Assembly: GCF_020103695.1 (NCBI RefSeq) | Contig: NZ_JAHXBF010000025.1 | Span: 1 to 64,000, forward strand | DNA length: 64,000 nt | Reading direction: 5' to 3' | Source of the DNA: Hyalangium versicolor | GTDB lineage: Bacteria > Myxococcota > Myxococcia > Myxococcales > Myxococcaceae | Part shown: positions 1 to 8,279 of the stretch, piece by piece | Numbering within the stretch: the stretch's first letter is position 1 | Layout of the letters: each line of letters starts with the position of its first letter | Position numbers and translations under genes: made by a program | The notes under the pieces: model-generated | Databases searched by the model: none | Seen by the model: the letters and a program-made list of their open reading frames with translations, nothing else | Told to the model about the DNA's origin: nothing

Positions 1-31
1 CACCTGACACAGCAACAATCCAGAGAAGGGA

Positions 32-46
32 CAGGCAGGCTGCCTG
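32..46. repeat. Perfect 7-bp inverted repeat in non-coding 5' flank
   Basis: CAGGCAG and CTGCCTG surround a single G. It lies in about 100 bp of visibly lower-GC sequence with stops in the frame of the following deacetylase. It could be the end of an inserted element or a terminator for something upstream of the window; neither can be shown from this fragment. Confidence 0.35.
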
Positions 47-123
47 CACTTGCCTTGTACTAGGTTGGCTGCTGGGGAAACACTACAGGTTGAGCCTGCT
101 CACCCAAGGTCAACACCCTCTAT

Positions 124-873
124 GTGCTCGGAGAAGAAGTCCAGGCCAAACCGGCCTTGGCGAAGAGCATCGCCGCTGGCGGACACATCATGCAGAGCCA
201 CTCCTGGAGCCACCAACATCTTCCGGGTCTGAGCGAGTCGGCGCTTGAGAAGGATCTGCGAAAAACCCAGGAAGCCATTGCAGGCGTGACAAACAAGATA
301 CCCACCCGGCTGCGTCCCCCTTACGGTGACGGGTGGGTCGGCAAAAAGAGCGACGTGCTCATCAAGGTCGCGGCGAAGCTCAATCTCACGCTCACGGGAT
401 GGGACATCGACACGAACGACTGGAATGCCAAGAATCAAGGGCTGAGACCCGAGTTCTTCGCACCGGCGAGAACAAGCTGGAAGAAGCTGTATGACAAGAA
501 GCAGAGCCCCCTGGACATTTTGATGCACGTCAAGATGGTCACAGCCCGCGCGCTCGGTGACTTCATGGATGGCATGACGCGAGACGGGTGGCAGTTCACC
601 ACCTACCCCGATGACGCGCCGCCGCCGAAGAAACCGTCAGGCGCTCAGACACAGGCCTTGTTCCAGATCCAGCTGTTCGCAGGCACCCAGGACGGGGCCA
701 TGAAGAAGGTGCAGGCGGCAGACTCAGCGGGCTACACGAATGTCAAGGTGGCGCAGGAGAAAGGCCTCTACAAGGTGCGAATCGGGCCTTATCGCTCACG
801 AAGCGAGGCGGACTCGGTGCTGAGAACGTTGGCGCCTCGGTTCACGGGTGCCTTCGTGGTGGGAGAGCCCTGA
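124..873 (+). CDS. 5'-truncated polysaccharide deacetylase (NodB homology) with C-terminal SPOR domain
   Basis: The NodB-type deacetylase core keeps motif 2 (HSWSH, residues ~25-29), motif 3 (RPPYGD), motif 4 (WDIDTNDW) and motif 5 (LMH). It is followed after a Pro-rich linker by a SPOR-like peptidoglycan-binding domain (~175-249). Motif 1 (TFDDGP), which supplies the catalytic base and a metal ligand, is absent. Homology in this frame begins near position 100 (VNTLYVLGEE), with in-frame stops at 61-63 and 91-93. The only start is a GTG at 124 without a visible ribosome-binding site. The family normally has a signal peptide plus ~200 residues of NodB domain, so roughly 50 or more N-terminal residues are missing. 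It is best read as a decayed or rearranged gene for an exported cell-wall or polysaccharide deacetylase, unlikely to be active. The next gene overlaps its stop (TGATG). Confidence 0.6.
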   Translation: MLGEEVQAKPALAKSIAAGGHIMQSHSWSHQHLPGLSESALEKDLRKTQEAIAGVTNKIPTRLRPPYGDGWVGKKSDVLIKVAAKLNLTLTGWDIDTNDWNAKNQGLRPEFFAPARTSWKKLYDKKQSPLDILMHVKMVTARALGDFMDGMTRDGWQFTTYPDDAPPPKKPSGAQTQALFQIQLFAGTQDGAMKKVQAADSAGYTNVKVAQEKGLYKVRIGPYRSRSEADSVLRTLAPRFTGAFVVGEP

Positions 874-1694
874 TGCCCGTGGTCAGGAGAACCGCAGCGC
901 TCCTCATGGCCTTCCTCTGGCCGCTGTTCTCCTGCGCCTCCAAGAAGGACGAGCTGGGCACTGCTTCCTCCGAGGGGAAGGTCGCCGAGGTGGCCTCCCC
1001 CGCCAAGCCACCACCTGCGGACTACCTCCAACGAACCAGTTGGCTCTGGGATTTCCAATCCGAGGAGCACCCGGACGAGGGAGAAGTCTTCTTCAACATC
1101 ACGCGTGGCAGCCTCTCGGAGCAGACCCCGGATCCCTACGACTCCTGGCCCACCATCCTGGTGCGCCTTCCCGAGGGATGGCGGGTCGTGGATTTCCGGG
1201 AGAAGTTTCACAAGTACCTGTGGAGCCATGCCGCCGCAGCTCCGAGCAAAGGCTACTTCTGGGGCTTTCTGGAGTATGGGGTGGAGGACGCGGGGAGCGA
1301 ACTGCCGCTCATCATGAGCATGGATGGCGGCAGAAGCTGGGCGCACGTCGCGACGCTCCAGAAGCCCGACCGCGAGGCCACGCTCTTCTCCTTCGAGATG
1401 AACATGCAGGGCCAAGGCCAACTGCGGTGGATGTCACGAAAGGACGCGCCGCCCGGGACGCGGAAGATCTTCACCTCCGTGACGACGGACTGGGGGAAGA
1501 CGTGGCGCCAGGAGCCGAGCGCCGAGGTCTCCACCTTGAGAGAGGGCCAGACGCCTCCGAATGGAGCGCCGTGCTGGGTGGCGGTGCGGAACCTCCCAGA
1601 GCCGCTCCCTGAAGAGTGCCAGTTCCCCAGCCGTGTCTCGAGCTTTTCGGATTCGCTCCCGGGCTCACCTCCCCCGGATGGCGTGCGGCCCTGA
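873..1694 (+). CDS. Lipoprotein with BNR/sialidase-like motifs, function unknown
   Basis: A 273-residue protein starts at the ATG overlapping the preceding stop, with GGGAG eight bases upstream. A type II signal peptide ends in the lipobox LFSC (Cys ~21), so it should be an outer-envelope lipoprotein. The body has two BNR/Asp-box-like strands, SMDGGRSW and TTDWGKTW, typical of beta-propeller turns, but too few for a full sialidase and without catalytic residues I can recognise. The tail is Pro/Ser-rich. It is translationally coupled to the truncated deacetylase. No specific family is recognised. Confidence 0.65.
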   Translation: MPVVRRTAALLMAFLWPLFSCASKKDELGTASSEGKVAEVASPAKPPPADYLQRTSWLWDFQSEEHPDEGEVFFNITRGSLSEQTPDPYDSWPTILVRLPEGWRVVDFREKFHKYLWSHAAAAPSKGYFWGFLEYGVEDAGSELPLIMSMDGGRSWAHVATLQKPDREATLFSFEMNMQGQGQLRWMSRKDAPPGTRKIFTSVTTDWGKTWRQEPSAEVSTLREGQTPPNGAPCWVAVRNLPEPLPEECQFPSRVSSFSDSLPGSPPPDGVRP

Positions 1695-1844
1695 ATAGCG
1701 CCTATCTTCGGTCAAGGGCCTGTGGACGCGCTCATGAATGCGAAAGTCGTGTCTGGAGCAAAGCCGCGCAGGGATGTGAAAAAGGCGACCAGACAGAAGA
1801 TACGGCGTGGGAAGTTCCCCTCGGACCGGACACGGCAAAAACCC

Positions 1845-4800
1845 TCACGCTCTTCTTCTCGTGCGAACCGCTGAAGACACAGCAGCCAGGACGAGCAGGC
1901 TGAAGGAGAGGCCAGCGTCCGCACTGGAGGTAGCGCCGCAGCCGCCTCCGCTGCTTTGCCCATTGTCCCCGCCGTCCCCACCGTCCCCGTTGCGCACGGT
2001 GACAATCTCCGGGGCGGAGTGCACCACATTGCCTGTGCCGTAGGTCATGACCGCGGTGATGGTGTGGGCCGTGCCGTCCTGTACCCTCGTGCTGTCCCAG
2101 GTGCCGGTCACCGTCGTGCCAGTGCCGCTGGCGACCTCATCCCCATCCACGCGGATGGAGAGCTGGACCACCGGGGTCGTCGGGTCCACCACCCCCGTGG
2201 CGGAGATGCGGACCTGTCCAGAGACGGTGGTGCCACCGGCCGGCTCCGTCACGGACACCGTCGGCTGAGTGGAGGACGTGACGTTGACCTGGGCGGTGCC
2301 AATCAGGCTCGCCCTCGCCGCGTCCGTCAACGTGACCGTTCGCGGCCCCGGAGACTTGAACGTCACCTTGAAGCTCGGGAGCGTGCCTCCGACAAATGTC
2401 GCCGTGGAGGCGAACGACGCCGCGCCGTCTGAGCTGGTCACATTGACCGTGCCACCGTAGTCAACGGCCAGGTTGCCGTAGGCGTCATAGGCGGTGGCAG
2501 AGAGAGTGGCCTGCTGGCCTGCCTTGACGCTCGAGGCGATCTCCAGTGTGAAGCTGGCCGCCGCGCTCGGCTTGATGTTGAACGCCTCGCTCGTCGCCGC
2601 CGGTAGCGCGCCCGCGATCGCCCGAAGCGTGTAGCCCTGACCCGCGCGGTTGATGGACAGGTCCGCGAAGGTGGCCACTCCCTGGACGGCGTTGACCGTC
2701 TTCGTGCCCGAGAGCGTGCCGTTACCCGGGTTGTCGCCGATCGTCACCGTGATGGCATCCGTGGCGCTGGTGGCCCCATTGCCGAAGGCATCCTGAAGGG
2801 CGACCCGGACCACCGGGCTGATCGCCGCGCCAGCCTGGGTGGAGCCTGGCTGCACCGTGAAGGAGGCCACCGCCGGTGGACCATGGGTGATGTTGAACAC
2901 GGGGCTGGTGGCCTCCGACACCCCGCTGGCCTGGGCCTTGAGCTGATAGCCCGTCCCCACGCGAGCGATGGACAGGGTGTTGAAGGTCGCCACGCCTTGG
3001 ATGGCCGCCACCGTGGTGGTGCCACTCAACGTGCCCCCCTGACCGCCCTGGAGCGACAGGGTGATGCTGCTGGAGGCATCCACCCGGTTGCCCTGGGCGT
3101 CCTGAAGCTCCACGAGGACACTGCCAAGGGAAGTGCCCGCCGTCGTGCTGGTGGGAACCTGGGTGAACACCAGCCGGGCCGCGCTGCCCGTCTGGACGTT
3201 GAACGCCGTGCTGGTGGTGCTGGTGAGCGCGCCCGCCGCCGCGCTCAGCTTGTAGCCCGAACCCGCCTTGCCGATGGACAGGGTGTCGAAAGTAGCCACG
3301 CCGTCAACAGCCGCCACCGTGGTGGTACCTCCCAGCGTGGCACCCGAGGGGTTCGTCGCCAGCGCCAGGGTGATACTGGGGGTCGCGCCCAGCGCGAGGT
3401 TGCCAAAGGCATCCTGCACGGAGACCTTCACCGCCGGAGTGATGACGGTGCCCACTCCCGTGTTGCTCGGCTGAACGCTGAAGGCCAGCCTGGCCGCCGC
3501 CGCCGGAGTGATGAAGAAGGCACCACTGGTAGCGCTCTGCAGCCCCGAGGAACCCGCCGTCACCGTGTAGCCGACGCCCGCCTTCTGGATGAAAAGGTTG
3601 CTGAAGGTGGCCACGCCTTGGACGGCCGACACGGTAGTGGTGCCTCCCAGCGTGCCGCCCGCGGGACCTCCCAGGGTGAGCGTCACTGGCACTGTCGAGC
3701 CGGTGATCGGGTTGCCCGCCGCATCCAGCACCTGCACCTGGACGGTGCTCAACAACGCTCCCGCAGTCGTGCTGTCGGGAGAAGCACTGAAGGCCAACTG
3801 AGTCGCCGGGCCCACCGCCACATTGAAGCTGCTACTGCTGATGGCGCCGAGAGATCCCGAAGTCATCCGCAGGGTGTAGCCCGAACCTGGCTTGCTGACG
3901 CGCAGGTTGCTGAAGGTGGCGATCCCATTCACCGCTGCCACCGTGGTGGTACCGGACAACACGCCACCCGTCGGGTTGGTGCCCAGCGCAGCCGTGACAT
4001 CGGCCGTGGACGATGTCGCGTTGCCGAACGCGTCCAGGAGTTTCACCTGCACTGCCGGGCTGAGGGGTGAGCCCGCGCTCCCGTTGGGAGGCTGGGTGAC
4101 GAAGGCCAGGCTCGCAGGCGCGGCCGGGGTGATGTTGAAGGCCTGGCTGGTTTCGTCAAAGAACCACGAGGCGCTGGCCACCAGGGTGTAACCCGTACCC
4201 GTCTTGTTGATGGACAGGTTGGAGAAGGTGGCAACACCCGCGACGGTCGTCACCGTCGTGGTGCCGGACAGCGTGCCCCCGCCCGGATTGTCTTCCAGCG
4301 CCAGGGTGACGCTTTCGGTGCTCGTCGTGACGGAGTTGCCATACGAATCCACCAACTCCACCTTCACGGCCGGCTGGATGGGGGTTCCCGCCACGGAGTG
4401 TGCTGGCTGAGCGACGAAGCGCAGGCCCGTCGCCGAGCCCGGAGTGACAGAGGTGCTGCCGCTGCCCTGCACCGTTGGATTCGTCATGTCCTTCGCGGTG
4501 ACGATCTGCGTGCCCACGGTGCGGAGGGTGACCAGGGCGGTCGCGGAGCCCGCGGCGAAGTTCACGCTGGTCGCCATCCCTACCTGCGGGTCCGAACTGC
4601 TGAGCGCCGCCCTGCCGCTATAGCTCGTCACCTTGTTGCCCCCCCAATCCACCGCGGTGAAGGTGACGTAGGTGGACGAGCCCGCCTGGAATGTCGTGGG
4701 CAATCCGCTCACCTTGTAGGCGAAGACCTGGCCGGAGGGAGGTGTCCGCGTGTTGCACGTCGCATACGCCTCCGCGGTCAGGCGCACGTCGTCGAGGTAG

Positions 4801-5885
4801 AGGCCCTCTTTCGTCAAGGAGTGGTCGCTGTAGAACTGGAAGGCGAACCACACCGACTGGCCAGCCAGCGCCAAGAGGTCGACGGAGACCTGCTTCAGCG
4901 AGCCGTTCGCCCCGGTATTCGTACCCGTCCAGATCTGGGTGAACACGTTGCTCTCGAGGGTGTCGTCATAACCACCCGCGGAGATATAGGGGGCCGTCGT
5001 GGACGGCGTGTCACCGACCTGGGTCCACGGCCCCGTCGCACTGGTGGTGCTGTAGGCGAGCCAGGCTCCATCATAGCGAGGCTCCAAGAAGTACCAGAGG
5101 TTGAACGTCAACCGTGGGCTGATCGCGGCCGCAGACAGTTGGAAGCCGTTGATGCCAGGGGTGCTGTTGTTGCCGCCAAGCACCAGGGAGGCCACCGTGC
5201 TGATCCCATAGGTGCCTCCGCAGGCGCTACTGGCCGAACCAAAGCGGTATGCCTTCGTGGCCGACTGGTAGTGACAGCCCGTGGTGAGGGTGAGCGACGG
5301 GTCGCTCGCGCTCCAGTATGCGGCCGCGTTCGCCGGACGGTTGCCGTCGAGGTCATCGAAGTAGTTGATGCCTAGAAACTCAGCACCGGTTGGAGCGGAG
5401 GACTTCTCGACAGTGTTGGCGTCTTCGTTGAAGGAGCTGCTCTGCTCGGTGGCCCGGACTACGTAGTAGTACGTCGTGCCGCTCGTCAGGTTCAGGTCGT
5501 CCGAGTAGCTGGTGCCCGCCACGCCCATGGCGATCCGGTTGCTCACCGAGGGAGTGAAGCCCGAGTTGGTGCCGCGGTAGACCGAGTAGCTCAGCGTGCC
5601 ACCACAGGCGGGGGTGCCTGCGACCCAGGTGATCGTGTTGGTGCAGGTGGATACCCGGGCATTGTTCACGGAGGCAATGCCCGCAAACGTGGGCGGCAGC
5701 GTGCAGACGACGTTGGGAGCCGCGGAAGCCGTCGCGAGGTCCGAGCGAACCTCCTCGGACGGCTGCTCGGGCACGGGGGCCGGACCTCCACACGCCAGCG
5801 TTGCGACGAGCCATACCACCCCGAGCACCTGGGTGCTCCACGCCGGGCCGCGTCGAGAAGGTAGCCGAGTGCTTGACGTCATCAT
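1845..5885 (-). CDS. Giant repeat-rich surface protein with lipobox and MYXO-CTERM tail
   Basis: A protein of ~1,346 residues. The start is placed at the ATG at 5885 behind a run of seven G; an in-frame ATG at 5918 would add 11 residues. The order is: signal sequence ending in LVATLAC, a fibronectin-III-like segment (VYRG...YYYVVRA), a lectin/MAM-like region, one Ig-like module, six tandem ~102-residue Ig-like repeats (about 2571-4406; each has the cores QPAVKVxLxDxxGN, GTLSGTTTV and GVATFSNLSI), a variant seventh repeat and a final Big-type Ig domain. The C-terminus is Gly/Asp-rich, then GGGCGA, a hydrophobic helix and RTRRR, the MYXO-CTERM arrangement. It is likely an adhesin or matrix protein displayed at the cell surface. 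Carrying both a lipobox Cys and MYXO-CTERM Cys is unusual. Confidence 0.85.
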   Translation of the reverse strand: MMTSSTRLPSRRGPAWSTQVLGVVWLVATLACGGPAPVPEQPSEEVRSDLATASAAPNVVCTLPPTFAGIASVNNARVSTCTNTITWVAGTPACGGTLSYSVYRGTNSGFTPSVSNRIAMGVAGTSYSDDLNLTSGTTYYYVVRATEQSSSFNEDANTVEKSSAPTGAEFLGINYFDDLDGNRPANAAAYWSASDPSLTLTTGCHYQSATKAYRFGSASSACGGTYGISTVASLVLGGNNSTPGINGFQLSAAAISPRLTFNLWYFLEPRYDGAWLAYSTTSATGPWTQVGDTPSTTAPYISAGGYDDTLESNVFTQIWTGTNTGANGSLKQVSVDLLALAGQSVWFAFQFYSDHSLTKEGLYLDDVRLTAEAYATCNTRTPPSGQVFAYKVSGLPTTFQAGSSTYVTFTAVDWGGNKVTSYSGRAALSSSDPQVGMATSVNFAAGSATALVTLRTVGTQIVTAKDMTNPTVQGSGSTSVTPGSATGLRFVAQPAHSVAGTPIQPAVKVELVDSYGNSVTTSTESVTLALEDNPGGGTLSGTTTVTTVAGVATFSNLSINKTGTGYTLVASASWFFDETSQAFNITPAAPASLAFVTQPPNGSAGSPLSPAVQVKLLDAFGNATSSTADVTAALGTNPTGGVLSGTTTVAAVNGIATFSNLRVSKPGSGYTLRMTSGSLGAISSSSFNVAVGPATQLAFSASPDSTTAGALLSTVQVQVLDAAGNPITGSTVPVTLTLGGPAGGTLGGTTTVSAVQGVATFSNLFIQKAGVGYTVTAGSSGLQSATSGAFFITPAAAARLAFSVQPSNTGVGTVITPAVKVSVQDAFGNLALGATPSITLALATNPSGATLGGTTTVAAVDGVATFDTLSIGKAGSGYKLSAAAGALTSTTSTAFNVQTGSAARLVFTQVPTSTTAGTSLGSVLVELQDAQGNRVDASSSITLSLQGGQGGTLSGTTTVAAIQGVATFNTLSIARVGTGYQLKAQASGVSEATSPVFNITHGPPAVASFTVQPGSTQAGAAISPVVRVALQDAFGNGATSATDAITVTIGDNPGNGTLSGTKTVNAVQGVATFADLSINRAGQGYTLRAIAGALPAATSEAFNIKPSAAASFTLEIASSVKAGQQATLSATAYDAYGNLAVDYGGTVNVTSSDGAASFASTATFVGGTLPSFKVTFKSPGPRTVTLTDAARASLIGTAQVNVTSSTQPTVSVTEPAGGTTVSGQVRISATGVVDPTTPVVQLSIRVDGDEVASGTGTTVTGTWDSTRVQDGTAHTITAVMTYGTGNVVHSAPEIVTVRNGDGGDGGDNGQSSGGGCGATSSADAGLSFSLLVLAAVSSAVRTRRRA
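2571..4406 (-). repeat. Six tandem ~306-bp coding repeats (Ig-like modules)
   Basis: The repeats lie within the giant surface protein. Each unit encodes ~102 residues with the conserved cores GVATFSNL-like and GYxL near its end. The units are diverged rather than identical, which indicates old duplication. Boundaries are approximate. Confidence 0.75.
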
Positions 5886-6262
5886 CGTGAGGATCCCCCC
5901 CGACAAGTGCAGTTCCATGGCAGAGATACAGCACGAGTAGCATGACTGGCTGTCAATGATTCAGAGAACCCGCCCACTTGGGGCTTTCCCCGAGTCCGCT
6001 TCACCTCCCTCGAGGAGAGAGCAGAGCCTGGATCCGGACCAGATGCGTTGACGTCGGGTAGCGCGCGCGGAACGCCTCCCCGTGCGCCTCGGCTTCAGCG
6101 CGACGGCCGAGCCGCATCAGCGCGTCGATCGCGCGCACCTCACGCGCCTATGAGGCCGTATGCCCCTCTGAATGAGAGGAGCCCGGCCCTTTCTTGAAGC
6201 GATTTTTCGGGAGAAAGGGCGCTGCCCCTGGCTCAGCGAGGCAGGTGCTCCCAGCCGCTTGG
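5886..6262. other. Intergenic stretch containing a gene remnant
   Basis: 377 bp between the giant surface protein (minus strand) and the YCII gene. Apart from the 48-codon remnant annotated separately at 6001-6147, I see no gene, clear promoter or terminator. The part nearest 5960 should hold the promoter of the surface-protein gene. Confidence 0.5.
6001..6147 (-). pseudogene. C-terminal remnant of a FecR/TPR-like myxobacterial protein
   Basis: A 48-codon open stretch ends in TGA and is bounded upstream by an in-frame TAG at 6148-6150. It encodes AIDALMRLGRRAEAEAHGEA, then FRARYPTSTHL. This matches the style of the alpha-helical tail (LxRLGRxxEAxxxxxAFxARYPxSxH) that closes many FecR-like anti-sigma proteins of myxobacteria. 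Nothing upstream continues it and there is no start codon with a ribosome-binding site. I read it as a relic of a deleted gene; family assignment is from motif memory only. Confidence 0.5.
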
Positions 6263-6685
6263 CTAGTTACGCCGCGACTCCACGCTCTTGCGCAGCTCTT
6301 CCTCCTTCTTCCTCAGCTCGCCCGTCGGATCGCTCGCAGCGAAGTCCGCCGACTCGAACACCTGGCGCAGCTCCACCTCTCCCTCCTGGAAGGGCGCGCG
6401 CTTGAGCCACTCGATGGCCTCCTGCCGCGACTTCACCTGCCACAGCCAGAAGCCCGCGATCAGCTCCTTCGTCTCGCTGAAGGGGCCGTCGATCACGCTC
6501 CGCTTCGAGCCCTCGAACCGGACCCGAGCGCCCTTCGAGCTGGCCTGCAGCCCCTCTCCCGCCAGCATGACGCCGGCCTTCACCAGCTCCTCGTTGTACT
6601 TCCCCATCTCCGCCAGCATCTTCTCCTCCGGAAGAACGCCCGTCTCGGACTCCTTGCTCGCCTTCACAATCACCATGAACCGCAT
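6263..6685 (-). CDS. YCII-related (DGPF) domain protein
   Basis: A cytoplasmic protein of 140 residues. The start is fixed by AAAGGGG seven bases before ATG at 6685, giving MRFMVIVKAS. It has the DGPF-family layout: a ferredoxin-like strand opening, KYNEELVKAGVML, the GPFSETKELIAGFWLWQVKS core (ends GGF-like as GF), and a helical end. Proteins of this family often sit beside ECF sigma factors and are thought to bind small molecules or act in oxidative breakdown; no sigma gene is adjacent here. The last ~25 residues (RKKEEELRKSVESRRN) form a charged helix. Confidence 0.85.
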   Translation of the reverse strand: MRFMVIVKASKESETGVLPEEKMLAEMGKYNEELVKAGVMLAGEGLQASSKGARVRFEGSKRSVIDGPFSETKELIAGFWLWQVKSRQEAIEWLKRAPFQEGEVELRQVFESADFAASDPTGELRKKEEELRKSVESRRN

Positions 6686-6886
6686 TGTCGTGCCCCTTTC
6701 TGGTCGTGAGCCGGGCGTCCAGGACCCTCGCGTCGGGACAGGAACCCCGGCTTCATGGATGCGTCGAACCTGGGCACGCAAGATCGACACGGCATTTATC
6801 TTGGATTTTCGAGCCGCTAAGTCCTGGGAATAATTGGCTCTTGGGACCATGTGCCCCCCTTCCCGGCCCGTCCATACATCAGCTCG

Positions 6887-7705
6887 CTAAGCCATGGGCG
6901 ACGGCTCGAGCTGGATGTCGGCGAGCACGCCGAAGTGATCCGACGGGAACTGCCCCGCGTCATCTGGCTGATCGAGCACCACGCGGCATGACCGCACCTC
7001 GCCCCGCCCGTTCGACTCGATGGCGGTGACGAAGATGAAGTCGATCCGGCGATCGCTCTCGAGCCACCGCCAGCGACGGGTCATCGGGTTCCGCTTCGCC
7101 CACGTCTCACCGGAGAGTTCAGAGAACGGATGCACGCGGGCATACGCGTCGTGGAAGTAGGCGCGCCGGCCGGCGATCGTGTGGCGGCCACGCAGGAAGC
7201 GGATCTCGTCGTGCTCGGGCGTTGCGTTGAAATCGCCCGTGATCAGCGAGGGCAGCTCTCGTGGCTGGCGCCGAACGATGTCGGTCAGCTCCAGAACCTG
7301 CTTCTCGCGGATCATGTTCTCGGGCTGGTAGTCGAGGTGCGTGTTGAAGATCGCCAGCGGGCCTGCCGGTGAATCGAGCACCGCCTCCTGGACGATGCGC
7401 CCGCCCTCCTCCGAAGACAGCGGCCAGACGCGGTGCTCGAGGATCGGATGGCGGGACAAGACCGCCAGTCCCTCCTGAAGCCCCTCCCCGTTCGCCTTGG
7501 CACGCGCCCACACATGCTTGAACCCGAGGCGTTCGCCGAGCACCACCGCTTGATTCCGGATGCGCCCCGTCTGTTCGCATACCTCCTGAAGCGCGACCGC
7601 ATCCAGCGAGAGCCCGCCGAGGCCCTCGCCGATGAGCTCGATGCGTCGGTCGAGGGGCTCGCCCATTCCCAGGATGTTCATCGTGACGAGGCGAAAGGTC
7701 TCCAT
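6887..7705 (-). CDS. Endonuclease/exonuclease/phosphatase (EEP) family protein
   Basis: A 272-residue protein with the full set of EEP motifs: N10 in the first strand (TMNILG), the metal-ligand Glu in LQEVCE (~41), NTHLDY, GDFNATP with the Asp/Asn pair, RIDFIF, and the terminal SDHFGVL His. It has no signal peptide, so it should be cytoplasmic. The family includes sphingomyelinase-like, nuclease and inositol-phosphatase enzymes; DNA/phosphodiester versus phospholipid substrate cannot be told from sequence. The start at ATG 7705 lacks a strong ribosome-binding site. Confidence 0.8.
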   Translation of the reverse strand: METFRLVTMNILGMGEPLDRRIELIGEGLGGLSLDAVALQEVCEQTGRIRNQAVVLGERLGFKHVWARAKANGEGLQEGLAVLSRHPILEHRVWPLSSEEGGRIVQEAVLDSPAGPLAIFNTHLDYQPENMIREKQVLELTDIVRRQPRELPSLITGDFNATPEHDEIRFLRGRHTIAGRRAYFHDAYARVHPFSELSGETWAKRNPMTRRWRWLESDRRIDFIFVTAIESNGRGEVRSCRVVLDQPDDAGQFPSDHFGVLADIQLEPSPMA

Positions 7706-7913
7706 GGGCCGGAACGGTTATCCGGCTCGGAGCCACACGCCACTGCGATGTTCACGGAGTTCGCGAAAGTGCACGGCAGGTGTTCATCGCCAACGCTTGC
7801 GCTTCTGTCGCTCAGAAACAGTTGCCGGGGGCTGCGAGTGCCAGCATGAGGGGAGCCGCCTCCAAGCCACCCCTGCTGCTCTTGAAAGGACGCCCCTGTG
7901 CGCCGAACCTCCT

Positions 7914-8219
7914 TATCGAGGGACAGCGTTTCCCGAGCGCTACCGCGGTGGCGCCTTCGTGGCCTTCCGCGGTAGCTGGAACCGCTCCGAGGGCACGGGC
8001 TACAAGGTGGTGTTCGTTCCGTTCGACGCTCAGGGCCGCCCGACGGGGAGCTTCGAGGACTTCCTCACCGGCTTCCTGGTGAACCCGAAGGGCCCCGATG
8101 TCTGGGCCCGCCCTGTGGGACTGTTGGAGCTGCCGGATGGCAGCCTGCTGCTCGCCGAGGACGGCAACGACCGCATCTACCGCATCGCCTATCGCGCCGC
8201 GCCCGCCGTTCCGAAGTAG
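7914..8219 (+). pseudogene. C-terminal fragment of a PQQ-type sorbosone/glucose dehydrogenase
   Basis: About 100 residues match the last propeller blades of the L-sorbosone dehydrogenase-like family (FPERYRGGAFVAFRGSWNRS, FVNPKG-type loop, WARPVGL, LPDGSLLLAEDGNDRIYRI). The family is normally ~400 residues. Upstream of ~7900 the same frame is unrelated sequence antisense to the EEP gene, and no start with a ribosome-binding site is present. This is a truncated relic, the second gene remnant within ~2 kb. Confidence 0.65.
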
Positions 8220-8279
8220 GCGGGCGCAGCAGCCTGACGATAGGCCATTCATGAGCCACACACCTGCCCGAGAGCAAAC

